This document shows, one piece after another, positions 44,745 to 54,638 of a stretch of 64,000 nucleotides of DNA (positions are counted from its first letter, which is position 1; each line of letters opens with the position of its first letter). The stretch is from Domibacillus sp. DTU_2020_1001157_1_SI_ALB_TIR_016 (GTDB lineage Bacteria > Bacillota > Bacilli > Bacillales > Domibacillaceae). The notes under the pieces were generated by a model that saw nothing but the letters and a program-made list of their open reading frames with translations, had not been told where the DNA came from and did no database searches. The stretch spans positions 1,364,001 through 1,428,000 of the forward strand of contig NZ_CP135439.1 of assembly GCF_032341995.1 (NCBI RefSeq). Direction: 5' to 3'. Made by a program: the position numbers and the translations under genes.

Positions 44745-46082
44745 ATGCGGACATTTATCACAGTCGCACTCGCTGTGCTCTTAGCTGTAACGGCAGTTTG
44801 GGGATACAGGCAGCACCAGGAAAAAGAAAGATTGGCGATCGAAGCGGAGAATGGATACCAGCAGGCATTTCACGAACTTGTGTACCAGGTAGATGTGATT
44901 CACGATCGAACCGGAGAAGCGCTCGCGATGAATTCAAAAGACAATTTAACACCCGCATTGACAGATGTATGGCGCCTTACCTCTGAAGCGCACAATGCCA
45001 TCAGCCGCCTTCCACTCGGCTTTATGCCGTTTTCAAAAACCGAAGAATTTTTAGGGAAAAGCGGTGATTTCACCTATAACACAGCGGTGCGGGACTTGGA
45101 TACCCAGCCGTTAACGGATAAAGAATATGAGCAGCTTGAGTCGCTTTATAAGCAGTCTGCTGATATTCAAAATGATCTTCGGGCCGTACAAATGAATGTG
45201 TTAGATAAAAATTTGCGCTGGACAGATGTAGCCCATGCAGCGGCTGACGGAGATGAACCAAGAGACAATACGGTTATCGATGGGTTTAATACAATTGAGA
45301 AAAAAGCATCCGAATTTTCCGAATCAGACACTTTCCGGGCGACTCAAGTTGAAAAATCCGTTTCGGACGATGCGCTCAAAAAGCTGGAAGGGCCTATGAT
45401 CACCAAAAAAGAAGCGGCTCAAAAAGCAAAGGACTATTTTCAGTTTGATGCGGAGGTTACGTCTGTAGACAGCAGTTTAAAAGGAGCTTCGGTTCCGTTT
45501 TATCACGTATCTGTTACAGGACAAGACGGTGAAGAAGCCAGCATGGATATCACCAAAAAAGGCGGTTATCCTTTAACATTTACCGTAAATAGAACCCCGG
45601 GCAAAAGCCGGATAAGTTTATATGATGCTTCTCAGAAAGCGGAAGATTTTTTAGAAAAGCACGGATTTGAAGGGATGGTTATGACGAACAGTGCGCAGTA
45701 TGACCATACTGGCGTTTTTACCTACACTAAAAAAGTGAAAGACACGCTCGTTTATCCAGAATCTGTGACGATCAAAGTGGCGCTTGATACAGGTGCAGTT
45801 ACAGGGCTTGAAGCACAAAACTACTGGAAAAATAAAAAAGAACGGAACATTAAGGATCCTGCTTTAAGCGAAGAGGAAGCGAAAAAAGAGCTGCATCCGA
45901 AATTAACGGTAATGGAAACGAAAAAAGCGATTGTAACGAATGAAGAAATGAAGGATAAGATGTGTTATGAATTTTTAGCCGAGAATGGAACAGCTTCTTA
46001 CCGGATCTTTATTAATGCAGACAACGGGAAAGAAGAGCGAATCGAAAAATTATCAGAAGCGGAAGCTGCCTATAGGCAATAA
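44745..46082 (+). CDS. ypeB: Germination protein YpeB
   Basis: 445 residues. N-terminal membrane anchor (about 3-20), then two to three PepSY-like repeats in the C-terminal half (ITKKEAAQKAKDYF, LYDASQKAEDFL, LSEEEAKKELHP). YpeB and SleB stabilise each other in the spore. Starts 12 bases after sleB with AGGAGG. Confidence 0.93.
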   Translation: MRTFITVALAVLLAVTAVWGYRQHQEKERLAIEAENGYQQAFHELVYQVDVIHDRTGEALAMNSKDNLTPALTDVWRLTSEAHNAISRLPLGFMPFSKTEEFLGKSGDFTYNTAVRDLDTQPLTDKEYEQLESLYKQSADIQNDLRAVQMNVLDKNLRWTDVAHAAADGDEPRDNTVIDGFNTIEKKASEFSESDTFRATQVEKSVSDDALKKLEGPMITKKEAAQKAKDYFQFDAEVTSVDSSLKGASVPFYHVSVTGQDGEEASMDITKKGGYPLTFTVNRTPGKSRISLYDASQKAEDFLEKHGFEGMVMTNSAQYDHTGVFTYTKKVKDTLVYPESVTIKVALDTGAVTGLEAQNYWKNKKERNIKDPALSEEEAKKELHPKLTVMETKKAIVTNEEMKDKMCYEFLAENGTASYRIFINADNGKEERIEKLSEAEAAYRQ

Positions 46083-46089
46083 GATCATA

Positions 46090-46118
46090 TTGCATTTAGG
46101 TCTTAAATCCTTTATAAT
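46090..46118 (+). promoter_or_regulatory. SigA promoter of motI
   Basis: TTGCAT (46090-46095), 17 bases, TATAAT (46113-46118). A GCGTTTT/AAAACGC hairpin (46131-46151) lies in the leader. Confidence 0.65.
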
Positions 46119-46177
46119 TTTTTCCAATAAGCGTTTTGGCCTACAAAACGCAGTAAGGAAAAAAGAGAGTGATATGA

Positions 46178-46840
46178 ATGCTTCAGCCTGGTATCGTACT
46201 GACACTGGAACCATTTGAAGAAATAGATAAAAAAGAAGAGTATCGATGCAAAGTAGTCGATATAGAAGACGGAAAGCTGTTTATTGACTACCCGGTTAGT
46301 ATTCAAACAAACCGGGCGGTTTTTTTGATGGAAGGAATGCAGCTTGCTGTCAGTTTCCTTGATCCGGCTGCTTCATCCGCTGTTTTTTTATTCCGTACTG
46401 AAGTGATCGCCCGGGTCAAAAAGAAAATTCCTATGCTTGTATTGCAGGACCCGGGTTTGAATCAATATGTACGCATACAGCGCCGAAAGTTCGTACGGGT
46501 CCAAAAAGCGATTGATACAGCGGTCCACTTTGACGGAATGCCGCCTTTTTCTTCGCTGACGGAAGATATTAGTGCAGGCGGCGCAGCGATTGTACTGCCG
46601 AATTCTGTTCAGGCAGAGCCTGGGACAGAAGCCATCGTATACGGGGTGATCCCCTCTCAGCAGGCTGAACCCTTCTATTTTGAAGCGAAAGCAGAGCTGG
46701 TGCGTACCCATCAGGATGAAAAAAGCGGACGCTGCATTGGTTCCTTCGAATTTAAAGACCTCCCTTATACGGAGCAGCAAATATTAATGCGTTTCTGCTT
46801 TGAACAGCAGCTGCGGCTGCGCAGGAAAGGATTGGAATGA
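46178..46840 (+). CDS. motI: PilZ c-di-GMP-binding flagellar brake protein, YpfA/MotI/DgrA-like
   Basis: 220 residues. N-terminal YcgR-like beta domain and a C-terminal PilZ domain with the c-di-GMP motifs RRKFVR (RxxxR) at about 107-112 and DISAGGA (D/NxSxxG). In B. subtilis it disengages the flagellar stator at high c-di-GMP. Followed by its own terminator. Confidence 0.88.
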   Translation: MLQPGIVLTLEPFEEIDKKEEYRCKVVDIEDGKLFIDYPVSIQTNRAVFLMEGMQLAVSFLDPAASSAVFLFRTEVIARVKKKIPMLVLQDPGLNQYVRIQRRKFVRVQKAIDTAVHFDGMPPFSSLTEDISAGGAAIVLPNSVQAEPGTEAIVYGVIPSQQAEPFYFEAKAELVRTHQDEKSGRCIGSFEFKDLPYTEQQILMRFCFEQQLRLRRKGLE

Positions 46841-46842
46841 TA

Positions 46843-46869
46843 AAGGACCCATCGTTTGGGTTCTTTTTT
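46843..46869 (+). terminator. Terminator of motI
   Basis: AAGGACCC/GGGTTCTT stem with a 7-base loop and T6. Confidence 0.8.
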
Positions 46870-46924
46870 GTGTCTAAACCAATCTGTGATAAAATGAATA
46901 AGAATTTTTGGATGAGGTGACGAC

Positions 46925-47596
46925 ATGGAAAAACAACTGCAAATTGCTATTGATGGCCCTGCTGCTGCAGGAAAAAGCACAGCTGCAAAAATCGTGGCAG
47001 AACGGCTTTCTTATATTTATATTGATACAGGCGCTATGTACAGAGCGATTACGCATAAAGCGCTTAAACATAACATAGATGTAGAAGACGGGGAAGCTCT
47101 CGGAAAGCTTCTTGCCGAGACAACCATTTCACTTAAACAGGGAGAAAACGGCCAAATTGTTCTGGTGGATGGAGAAGACGTAACCGAAGTGATTCGGACA
47201 GACGAAGTAACAAACAATGTTTCGGCAGTGGCCCGTCACAGTGAAGTTCGGCGTGATATGACACGCCGCCAGCAGCAATTAGCGGCCAGAGGCGGCGTTG
47301 TGATGGATGGGCGTGATATTGGTACAAGTGTGCTTCCGGAGGCGGATGTTAAGATTTTTCTGCTGGCTGGTGTGGATGAGCGCGCAAAGCGCCGCCATAC
47401 TGAAAATTTGAAAAAAGGATTTTCATCTGATTTGGAGAATTTAAAAAGAGAGATTGCCGCACGCGACAAAATGGATACAGAGAGGGAAGAGTCACCGCTT
47501 AAAAAAGCGGAAGGTGCGATTGAAATTGACACGACACATATGTCGATTGAAGAGGTAGCTGAGGCGATTATGGCTGCAGCAGGAGCGGGGGAGTAA
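46925..47596 (+). CDS. cmk: Cytidylate kinase
   Basis: 223 residues. P-loop [13 protein letters not shown], then [10 protein letters not shown] and [11 protein letters not shown]. Phosphorylates CMP and dCMP. ATG after GAGGTGACG. First gene of a cmk-plsC-rpsA cluster common in bacilli. Confidence 0.95.
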   Translation: MEKQLQIAIDGPAAAGKSTAAKIVAERLSYIYIDTGAMYRAITHKALKHNIDVEDGEALGKLLAETTISLKQGENGQIVLVDGEDVTEVIRTDEVTNNVSAVARHSEVRRDMTRRQQQLAARGGVVMDGRDIGTSVLPEADVKIFLLAGVDERAKRRHTENLKKGFSSDLENLKREIAARDKMDTEREESPLKKAEGAIEIDTTHMSIEEVAEAIMAAAGAGE

Positions 47597-47597
47597 A

Positions 47598-48185
47598 ATG
47601 GTCACTTTTTATACATTCGCTAAAACAGTCGTAAAATCTATTTTAACCCCCGCCTACCGAATTCATATTAAAGGTCATGAACATTTTCCGAAAGAAGGCG
47701 GGGTGCTTCTTTGTGCAAACCACATTGATAATCTCGATCCGCCGATTGTAGGCATTACTTCTAAACGTCCCGTTCGCTTTATGGGGAAAGAAGAATTGTT
47801 TAAAAAGAAGTGGATGGGGAAATTAATGAAAGAACTGAATGTTTTTCCGGTAAAGCGCGGCATGAGTGACCGGGAAGCCATTCGAACTGGTTTGAAAATT
47901 TTAAAAGAAGGACAAGTTCTGGGACTTTTTCCGGAAGGCACGCGTTCGAAAAACGGCGAGTTAGGGAAAGGACTTGCCGGTGCGGGATTTTTCGCTCTTC
48001 GGACGGATGCAGCAGTTGTACCCTGTGCAATTATTGGCCCTTATAAACTAGGGAAGCCGCTGCAAGTTGTGTATGGACCGCCTATTGATATGGCTTCTCT
48101 TCGTGAGCGAAAAGCCTCAGCTGAAGAAGCAACGGAAGCTATAATGGAAGCCATCGCAAAATTAATAAAAGAGCATAAGGGCTGA
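47598..48185 (+). CDS. plsC: 1-acyl-sn-glycerol-3-phosphate acyltransferase
   Basis: 195 residues. Acyltransferase motifs NHIDNLDPP (HxxxxD) and LFPEGTRSKNG, plus FPVKRG. Makes phosphatidic acid at the membrane. Starts one base after the cmk stop. Confidence 0.9.
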   Translation: MVTFYTFAKTVVKSILTPAYRIHIKGHEHFPKEGGVLLCANHIDNLDPPIVGITSKRPVRFMGKEELFKKKWMGKLMKELNVFPVKRGMSDREAIRTGLKILKEGQVLGLFPEGTRSKNGELGKGLAGAGFFALRTDAAVVPCAIIGPYKLGKPLQVVYGPPIDMASLRERKASAEEATEAIMEAIAKLIKEHKG

Positions 48186-48274
48186 GCTTCCGGCTTGACA
48201 AATTGGGCGGTTTGTAAGAAGTTAGAAGTAAGAATTTTTAAAATTGACGCAGTTTGTATTGAGGAGGATTACAT

Positions 48275-49414
48275 ATGACAGAGGATATGAACCAGGCAGA
48301 AGTGAATAACTACTCCGTTGGCGACAAAGTACGCGCTACGGTTGTGAAAGTCGAAGAAAAGCAGGTCCAGGTGGAAATTCCGGACAGCAAGAAAGACGGT
48401 ATTATTCCCATCAGTGAACTGTCAAGCCTTCACGTAGAAAAAGCATCAGATGTCGTCAAAGAAGGCGACGAGCTTGAACTGCTTGTCACAAAAGAAGAAG
48501 ATGATCTATATGTGTTGTCAAAACGCAAAGCCGATGCGGAAACTGCGTGGGACGACATGCAAAAACGATTTGAAGAAGGCGCTATTTTTGAAGCGGAGAT
48601 TAAAGAAGTCGTTAAAGGCGGTCTCGTTGTAGATCTTGGCATCCGTGGATTTATTCCGGCTTCACTCGTAGAGGATCACTTCGTTGAAGATTTCGAAGAT
48701 TACAAAGGCCGCGTAATGAAACTTAAAATCGTCGAGCTTGAACAAGATAAAAACCGGTTAATTCTTTCACACCGGGCTGTATTGGATATTGAAAAAGCAG
48801 AAAATAAACAAAAAGTGCTTGAAAACATTCAAGCAGGTAATGTGATTGATGGAAAAGTGCAGCGCTTAACTGATTTCGGCGCTTTTGTTGATATCGGCGG
48901 TGTCGATGGGCTTGTGCACATTTCCCAGCTTTCACATGAGCATGTAGAAAAACCATCCGATGTACTTACGGAAGGTCAAGAAGTAAAAGTAAAAGTGCTG
49001 TCTATTGACCGCGACAGCGAGCGAATTTCTCTATCTATTAAAGAAACACTGCCTGGACCATGGGAAAACATCGCAGATCGTGCACCAATTGGATCAGAAC
49101 ATGAAGGTACAGTGAAACGCCTTGTTTCATATGGTGCGTTTGTAGAAGTGTTCCCAGGCGTAGAAGGTCTCGTTCATATTTCTCAAATCTCTAACCGCCA
49201 CATTGGCACTCCTCATGAAGTATTGGAAGAAGGACAGACTGTTAGAGTAAAAGTGCTGGATGCCAATGAGCAGGAGCATCGTTTATCGCTCAGCATGAAA
49301 TCATTTGAAGAAGCGGAGCCGGAAGAAACGGTTGATTCCTATGAATTACCGGAAGAAAGCTCAGGCTTCCAAATCGGTGATATTTTAGGCGACCAGCTAA
49401 AAGATTTAAAATAA
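48275..49414 (+). CDS. rpsA: S1-domain ribosomal protein S1 homologue (YpfD)
   Basis: 379 residues with four S1 RNA-binding repeats starting near 13, 98, 185 and 272; the last two carry [21 protein letters not shown] and [25 protein letters not shown] sequence. Shorter than E. coli S1 (six repeats), as usual in Firmicutes. ATG after GAGGAGG. A TTGACA at 48193 has no good -10. Confidence 0.93.
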   Translation: MTEDMNQAEVNNYSVGDKVRATVVKVEEKQVQVEIPDSKKDGIIPISELSSLHVEKASDVVKEGDELELLVTKEEDDLYVLSKRKADAETAWDDMQKRFEEGAIFEAEIKEVVKGGLVVDLGIRGFIPASLVEDHFVEDFEDYKGRVMKLKIVELEQDKNRLILSHRAVLDIEKAENKQKVLENIQAGNVIDGKVQRLTDFGAFVDIGGVDGLVHISQLSHEHVEKPSDVLTEGQEVKVKVLSIDRDSERISLSIKETLPGPWENIADRAPIGSEHEGTVKRLVSYGAFVEVFPGVEGLVHISQISNRHIGTPHEVLEEGQTVRVKVLDANEQEHRLSLSMKSFEEAEPEETVDSYELPEESSGFQIGDILGDQLKDLK

Positions 49415-49433
49415 ACAAGACGGTGATGACAAC

Positions 49434-50504
49434 TTGAGCAGAGCGGAACGTAAGATTGACCATATTCATTATGCATTGTCAACGGGACAAAGCCGGCGGA
49501 CAGGATTGGATCATATTCAATTTGTTCACCAGAGCCTCCCGGGTTCCTCTGTCAAAGATATATCGCTATCAACGGAAATCGGCGGACTTCAGTGGAGTTC
49601 GCCGATTTTTGTGAATGCGATGACAGGCGGAGGCGGAGAAGTGACAGCGCGCATTAATACGCAGTTAGCAGAAGCAGCCGCAGCATGCGGCATCCCAATG
49701 GCTGTCGGTTCTCAAATGTCAGCGCTTCGCCATCCGGAAGAAAGAGCCACGTTTGAAGCCGCCCGGAAAGCTAATCCAAAGGGCATCATGATGGCGAATA
49801 TCGGAGCGGAGGCATCAGTGGAAGAAGCTCGTGCCGTGTGTGAGATGATTGAAGCAGACATTCTGCAAATCCATTTAAATGTCGTTCAGGAACTTGCGAT
49901 GCCTGAAGGGGATCGGGATTTTCGTGGAGCTGTTGACCGGATTGCTTCTATTTGCGAAACGGTAAAGGTACCGGTGATTGTAAAAGAAACCGGTTTCGGG
50001 ATAAGCGCTGAAACGGCCCGGCTATTAAATGATCTTCCGTTGGCAGCAATTGATACAGCGGGGTTTGGCGGAACAAACTTTGCTGCTGTTGAAAATGAGC
50101 GGGCCGCACGCCCTCTTGCTTTTTTCAACAGCTGGGGCATTCCGACTGCTGTATCTATTGTTGAAGCCCTTTCGGGGGCTCCAGGTCGTCCTGTTATCGC
50201 TTCAGGCGGTCTGCAATATGCTGATGATGTGGTGAAATCATTGGCACTGGGCGCTTCAGCAGCCGGGTTGTCCGGCTTTCTGCTAAACGTATTGATGACA
50301 AACGGACAGGAAGCCCTGGTAGAGCATATCGAACAAATGAAAGCAGATATAAAAATGATGATGTGCGCGCTCGGTGCCCGGTCCATTTCCCATCTTCACA
50401 GCGTTCCGCTTATCATCTCAGGAGAAACGTGCCAATGGCTGCAGGCCCGTGGGTTAAAGCCAGAGCGATTTGCTCTCCGCGTGCCGGTGCCATTTGATTC
50501 ATAA
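49434..50504 (+). CDS. fni: Type 2 isopentenyl-diphosphate delta-isomerase
   Basis: 356 residues, FMN-dependent TIM barrel. NAMTGGGGEVTARIN, QIHLNVVQELAMPEGDRDF-type sequence (HLNVVQELAMPEGDRDF) and DTAGFGGTNFA mark the flavin and substrate sites. Interconverts IPP and DMAPP, supplying the prenyl synthases hepS/hepT downstream. TTG start after GGTGATG. Confidence 0.93.
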   Translation: MSRAERKIDHIHYALSTGQSRRTGLDHIQFVHQSLPGSSVKDISLSTEIGGLQWSSPIFVNAMTGGGGEVTARINTQLAEAAAACGIPMAVGSQMSALRHPEERATFEAARKANPKGIMMANIGAEASVEEARAVCEMIEADILQIHLNVVQELAMPEGDRDFRGAVDRIASICETVKVPVIVKETGFGISAETARLLNDLPLAAIDTAGFGGTNFAAVENERAARPLAFFNSWGIPTAVSIVEALSGAPGRPVIASGGLQYADDVVKSLALGASAAGLSGFLLNVLMTNGQEALVEHIEQMKADIKMMMCALGARSISHLHSVPLIISGETCQWLQARGLKPERFALRVPVPFDS

Positions 50505-50534
50505 CCAAAATATGATAAAATAAATTGTTGATTG

Positions 50535-50568
50535 AACCCCTTCTCATAGTAGAAGGGTTTTCTTTTGA
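50535..50568 (+). terminator. Terminator of fni
   Basis: AACCC(C)TTCT/AGAAGGGTT stem with a 6-base loop and T-rich tail. Confidence 0.75.
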
Positions 50569-50624
50569 ACAAAATAAAGAAGTACTGAGAATAAATTGGG
50601 TGAACCATTGAAGGGAAAGATGTA

Positions 50625-51935
50625 ATGATGAAACGGACTGTTGCGATCGTTGGAAGGCCAAACGTAGGTAAATCAACGATTTTTAACCGGATTGCCGGTG
50701 AGCGTATTTCGATTGTCGAAGATGTGCCGGGTGTAACCCGCGACCGTATCTACAGTTCAGGCGAGTGGCTGACGCATGAATTTAACTTGATTGATACAGG
50801 CGGTATTGACTTGGGTGATGAGCCTTTTCTAGACCAAATTCGCCAGCAGGCTGAAATTGCCATTGATGAAGCGGATGTGATTATTTTTATTGTAAATGGC
50901 CGTGAAGGGGTCACATCGGCAGACGAAGAAGTAGCCAAAATTTTATACCGGTCTAAAAAGCCAATTGTACTTGGTGTAAATAAAATTGATAACCCGGATA
51001 TGCGGACGGATATTTATGATTTTTATTCACTTGGTTTCGGTGAGATTTTTCCGATTTCCGGTTCGCACGGTATTGGCCTTGGAGATTTGCTTGACGAAGT
51101 TGTCTCGCATTTTCCGACTGGAGAAGACAAACCGTACGAAGATGATGTCATTAAATTTTCATTAATTGGCCGTCCGAATGTAGGAAAGTCGTCTCTTACA
51201 AATGCGCTGCTCGGAGAAGACCGTGTTATTGTCAGTGATATTGCAGGCACAACACGCGATGCGGTTGACTCTCCTTACACGTACAATGGCCAAAAGTATG
51301 TAATCATTGACACAGCCGGGATGAGAAAACGCGGTAAAGTGTATGAGACAACTGAAAAATACAGCGTACTGCGTGCGATGAGAGCGATCGAACGCTCTGA
51401 CGTTGTGCTGGTCGTGTTAAATGCTGAGGAAGGCATTCGTGAACAGGATAAGCACATTGCCGGCTACGCGCATGAAGCAGGACGGGCTGTTGTGATTGTT
51501 GTAAACAAATGGGATGCTGTTGAAAAAGATGAAAAAACAATGGGTGAATTTGAAGAAAACATCCGCAGTCATTTTCAATTTTTAGACTATGCACCTATCG
51601 TGTTTTTGTCTGCCAAGACGAAAAAACGAATTCATACACTGATGCCATATATTGACCGGGCAAGCGAAAGCCACTCAATGCGAGTTCAATCAAGTGTGTT
51701 GAATGATGTCATTACCGATGCTGTGGCGATGAATCCAGCACCGGCAGACAAAGGAAAACGGCTGCGTGTTTATTATGCAACACAGGTTTCGGTCAAGCCG
51801 CCAACGTTTGTTGTATTTGTGAACGAGCCGGAACTCATGCATTTCTCTTATCTCCGCTTTCTTGAAAACCGCATTCGTGATGCGTTCTCATTTGAAGGAA
51901 CGCCGATTCACATTATTGCGCGCGCAAGAAAATAA
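50625..51935 (+). CDS. der: Ribosome biogenesis GTPase Der
   Basis: 436 residues, two tandem G domains: [11 protein letters not shown] with DTGGID, and [11 protein letters not shown] with DTAGMRK, each followed by NKxD (NKID, NKWD), and a KH-like C-terminus. Needed for 50S assembly. ATG at 50625 or 50628. Confidence 0.96.
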   Translation: MMKRTVAIVGRPNVGKSTIFNRIAGERISIVEDVPGVTRDRIYSSGEWLTHEFNLIDTGGIDLGDEPFLDQIRQQAEIAIDEADVIIFIVNGREGVTSADEEVAKILYRSKKPIVLGVNKIDNPDMRTDIYDFYSLGFGEIFPISGSHGIGLGDLLDEVVSHFPTGEDKPYEDDVIKFSLIGRPNVGKSSLTNALLGEDRVIVSDIAGTTRDAVDSPYTYNGQKYVIIDTAGMRKRGKVYETTEKYSVLRAMRAIERSDVVLVVLNAEEGIREQDKHIAGYAHEAGRAVVIVVNKWDAVEKDEKTMGEFEENIRSHFQFLDYAPIVFLSAKTKKRIHTLMPYIDRASESHSMRVQSSVLNDVITDAVAMNPAPADKGKRLRVYYATQVSVKPPTFVVFVNEPELMHFSYLRFLENRIRDAFSFEGTPIHIIARARK

Positions 51936-51956
51936 GAAGGAAAGGCTGTGTTTCAT

Positions 51957-52997
51957 ATGACAGAAAAAGTTGCAGTGCTGGGGGCAGGGAGCTGGGGAAC
52001 AGCTCTTGCCCTTGTGCTTGCCGACAATGGCCTCCATGTGACCATGTGGGCGAAAAATGAAGAGCGGATAGCCGAATTAAATACACATCATACAAACAGC
52101 CGGTATTTGCCGGATATTTCACTGCCTGCCTCTATTCGCGGCACAACATCACTTTCTGAGGTACTTGAAGGATGCAGTACGGTTGTGCTTGCTGTGCCAA
52201 CAAAAGCGATCCGGGAAGTGGCACGGCAAATCGTTCAGACGGCTTCATCACCGGTTACCGTTGTACATGTGTCTAAAGGAATTGAACCCGATTCACTGCT
52301 TCGCATTTCTGAGATGATTGAGCAGGAAATGCCTGAAAGTGTACTGAAAGACGTAGTGGTACTGTCAGGACCTTCCCATGCAGAAGAAGTAAGCCTTCGC
52401 CACCCAACAACCGTGGCGGTGTCTTCCCGCTCGCTAGAAGCGGCTCAACGCATTCAGGACTTATTTATGAACCAGAACTTCCGGGTTTACACAAATCCAG
52501 ACATGATTGGTGTAGAAATCGGCGGCGCGCTCAAAAATATTATCGCACTTGCCGCTGGAATTTCGGACGGGCTCGGCTATGGTGACAATGCAAAAGCAGC
52601 GCTTATTACCCGCGGATTGGCGGAAATTGCCCGGCTTGGCACAAAGATGGGAGCGAATCCGCTTACCTTCTCGGGTCTTGCCGGTATTGGCGATTTAATC
52701 GTCACGTGCACAAGTGTTCATTCAAGAAACTGGCGGGCTGGAAATATGCTCGGCCAGGGCAAAAAGCTGGATGAAGTGCTCGAAAGTATGGGGATGGTTG
52801 TGGAAGGAGTCCGCACGACAAAAGCTGGTTATCAGCTTTCTCAAAAATATGATGTGCAAATGCCAATTACACAAGCACTCTATCATATTTTATTTAAAGA
52901 GCAGGATCCTAAAAAAGCCGTAGATGATTTAATGGCACGTGTAAAAAAACATGAGCTGGAAGACTTAATCGATATTTTAGATACAAAGCGGGATTAG
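51957..52997 (+). CDS. gpsA: Glycerol-3-phosphate dehydrogenase [NAD(P)+]
   Basis: 346 residues. [12 protein letters not shown] binds NAD(P)[22 protein letters not shown] and [23 protein letters not shown] sequence ([13 protein letters not shown]) form the active site. Makes glycerol 3-phosphate for phospholipids. A GTG at 51948 has better Shine-Dalgarno spacing and remains an alternative start. Confidence 0.95.
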   Translation: MTEKVAVLGAGSWGTALALVLADNGLHVTMWAKNEERIAELNTHHTNSRYLPDISLPASIRGTTSLSEVLEGCSTVVLAVPTKAIREVARQIVQTASSPVTVVHVSKGIEPDSLLRISEMIEQEMPESVLKDVVVLSGPSHAEEVSLRHPTTVAVSSRSLEAAQRIQDLFMNQNFRVYTNPDMIGVEIGGALKNIIALAAGISDGLGYGDNAKAALITRGLAEIARLGTKMGANPLTFSGLAGIGDLIVTCTSVHSRNWRAGNMLGQGKKLDEVLESMGMVVEGVRTTKAGYQLSQKYDVQMPITQALYHILFKEQDPKKAVDDLMARVKKHELEDLIDILDTKRD

Positions 52998-53015
52998 TGG
53001 AAAGGACGAACGCCC

Positions 53016-53216
53016 ATGTCACCATCCATGCTGAAAATGTGGATTTCATTTGCCGGAATGGGGCTGATGATTGTCTCTATTTTTTCAATCTACATGAGCC
53101 GTTACAAGTTTCGTAACCGCTTTTTAAAAGGAATAACCGCACTTTTCGCTTATATATGCATGATTGTCGGCGGGCTTATTGTTGTTTATGTGGTTTTGAG
53201 CGGCCCGACCCGTTAA
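53016..53216 (+). CDS. yphE: DUF2768 small membrane protein YphE
   Basis: 66 residues, two membrane helices (about 6-27 and 40-62), beginning MSPSMLKMWISF. It closely resembles B. subtilis YphE and occupies the same place after gpsA. Function unknown. Confidence 0.85.
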   Translation: MSPSMLKMWISFAGMGLMIVSIFSIYMSRYKFRNRFLKGITALFAYICMIVGGLIVVYVVLSGPTR

Positions 53217-53237
53217 TGAAGGGGTGAACCAGTAACC

Positions 53238-53963
53238 ATGATAAGGAGAAACAGCCTGCTTCTTTTTTGGACGGCAGCGCTCTCTTTCATATTAAGCGGC
53301 TGCTTATATCCTGAGGAGAAGTTAAGGCAAAATGAACAGCCGTATGAAGACCAGTTACGAGCCGTTCAAACGGCGGTTGATCAATTCCAAAGGGAAGAGG
53401 ATGGCATTTTGCCGATTAAAACAAAGGAAAATAATCCCGATCTTTATGAAAAGTATCCGGTTGATTTTGGAAAAATCTCACCTCGTTTTATGGCGGAGCC
53501 GCCAGGGAATGCGTTTGAAAGTGGCGGCATTTACCAGTACGTACTTGTAGATGTCGAAAAAAATCCAACCGTCAAACTGATTGATTTGCGCATAGCTGAA
53601 CAAATTCGAAGCGTGAATATTCGCCTTCTTGCCCACAATTATCCTCCTTTTAAAGAGACACTGGCCGATAATGTATATTCACTCGATTTTAAGGAACTTG
53701 GATTTGCAGAAGAGCCTTATGTAACAAGTCCTTATTCCGGACGGCAGCTTCCACTGGTCATAAGTGGTGACGGAACGCTTTATGTAGATTATGCGGCTGA
53801 TTTGTATACAGCCCTTCAAAAATTGGACAAGCTTCCTGCGCCTGGCCAAGATATTCGCAGCCTGCTTATCGAGTCTTCTCCGATTGTACCGGCATTTTCA
53901 CTGCCTTATACGGTCGATGAACAAGGAGAGCCTGTTTTTATGAATAAAAAGAAGCCTGCTTAA
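53238..53963 (+). CDS. yphF: YphF-like lipoprotein
   Basis: 241 residues. Lipoprotein signal peptide with lipobox LSGC (Cys at about 22). The mature part has no motif I recognise. In B. subtilis yphF also lies between yphE and spoIVA. Its terminator is split by the insertion of repeat element B. Confidence 0.8.
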   Translation: MIRRNSLLLFWTAALSFILSGCLYPEEKLRQNEQPYEDQLRAVQTAVDQFQREEDGILPIKTKENNPDLYEKYPVDFGKISPRFMAEPPGNAFESGGIYQYVLVDVEKNPTVKLIDLRIAEQIRSVNIRLLAHNYPPFKETLADNVYSLDFKELGFAEEPYVTSPYSGRQLPLVISGDGTLYVDYAADLYTALQKLDKLPAPGQDIRSLLIESSPIVPAFSLPYTVDEQGEPVFMNKKKPA

Positions 53964-53974
53964 CATGCAGGCTT
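53951..53974 (+). repeat. Left copy of 24-bp direct repeat (yphF terminator hairpin)
   Basis: AAGCCTGC/GCAGGCTT hairpin containing the yphF stop codon. The same 24 bases recur exactly at 54531-54554. It is read as target-site duplication by element B; here the hairpin lacks its T-run. Confidence 0.8.
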
Positions 53975-54530
53975 GAGACTGACGGCAAAGTCGTCAGTCT
54001 TTTTTTATGAAAGTTTTCACCGCCGAAAACGAGCAGGAGACTTTTTGAGAAACCTCACTTTTTAAAAAGAGCCGATAGGGGAAGCCGGCCGTACTTCGCG
54101 CATCCTAGGGCAGTGCGGGAGCTTCCTCGGCGCATGCGCCTGCGGGGTCTCCCGACTCACTGTGCATCCCGCAGGAGTCTTCGTCCGGCCGGCTTCCCCA
54201 TTTGTTCTGAAAAAGCAGCAAGAAGTGCATCTCCACCTGCCTTTTATCGCTTTGGTGATAGGGCAGGGATGTGTATCTATTAAGCTGTGCAGTCTTATTT
54301 AACCGCACAGGCGGCGGGGGGAGGGTGTGGCGAAGACTCCTATGGGACTAGCGGGCCAGCTGAGACCGGCTGGGCAGCACGGCTGGAAAGACGGGCTCAG
54401 CGCCTGCCCCATGGAAAGCGAAGCCGCGCATCCGCCGCCTTGTCGGCTCTCATCCCAACCGCCTGCACACCTTGCATAAAAAAGACATGAAAGAAATCCT
54501 TTCCCAATAGATTTTATTTGTCTACAATCT
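53975..54530 (+). mobile_element. Non-autonomous repeat element B (long form, 556 bp)
   Basis: Flanked by an exact 24-bp duplication of a terminator hairpin. Ends: AGACTGACGGCAAA (53976-53989) and, inward from 54530, AGATTGTAGACAAA, 10 of 14 matching. Its first ~115 and last ~120 bases match element A at 9493-9724 in reverse orientation. The core contains a perfect 14-bp inverted repeat (54078-54091 with 54186-54199) around a GGCGCATGCGCC palindrome. It starts with its own hairpin plus T7 (53978-54007). No transposase-like protein is encoded; the overlapping open frames are GC-rich noise. Probably a MITE mobilised in trans. Confidence 0.75.
53977..54007 (+). terminator. Terminator carried at the end of element B
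   Basis: GACTGACGGC/GTCGTCAGTC stem with AAA loop followed by T7, just inside the left terminal repeat. It could replace the yphF terminator disrupted by insertion. Confidence 0.7.
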
Positions 54531-54561
54531 GAAGCCTGCTTAACATGCAGGCTTCTTTTTT
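54531..54561 (+). terminator. Right copy of yphF terminator, with T-run
   Basis: Exact repeat of 53951-53974 followed by CT7. It is the complete terminator half and insulates spoIVA from upstream transcription. Confidence 0.85.
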
Positions 54562-54562
54562 T

Positions 54563-54591
54563 GCATACATTTAAAAAAACGCTCATACACT
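54563..54591 (+). promoter_or_regulatory. Sigma-E promoter of spoIVA
   Basis: GCATACA (54563-54569), 14 bases, CATACACT (54584-54591), a full match to the sigma-E -10 consensus. spoIVA is sigma-E controlled in B. subtilis. Confidence 0.65.
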
Positions 54592-54638
54592 GTATGGCAG
54601 GCGGCGGACGAGCCGTTCGAAACGGGAGGGGGCTGCTG

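Noticed and set aside
54561..54638. N-terminal extension of spoIVA
   Set aside because: It covers the sigma-E promoter; the ATG at 54639 has a strong Shine-Dalgarno and gives the family length.
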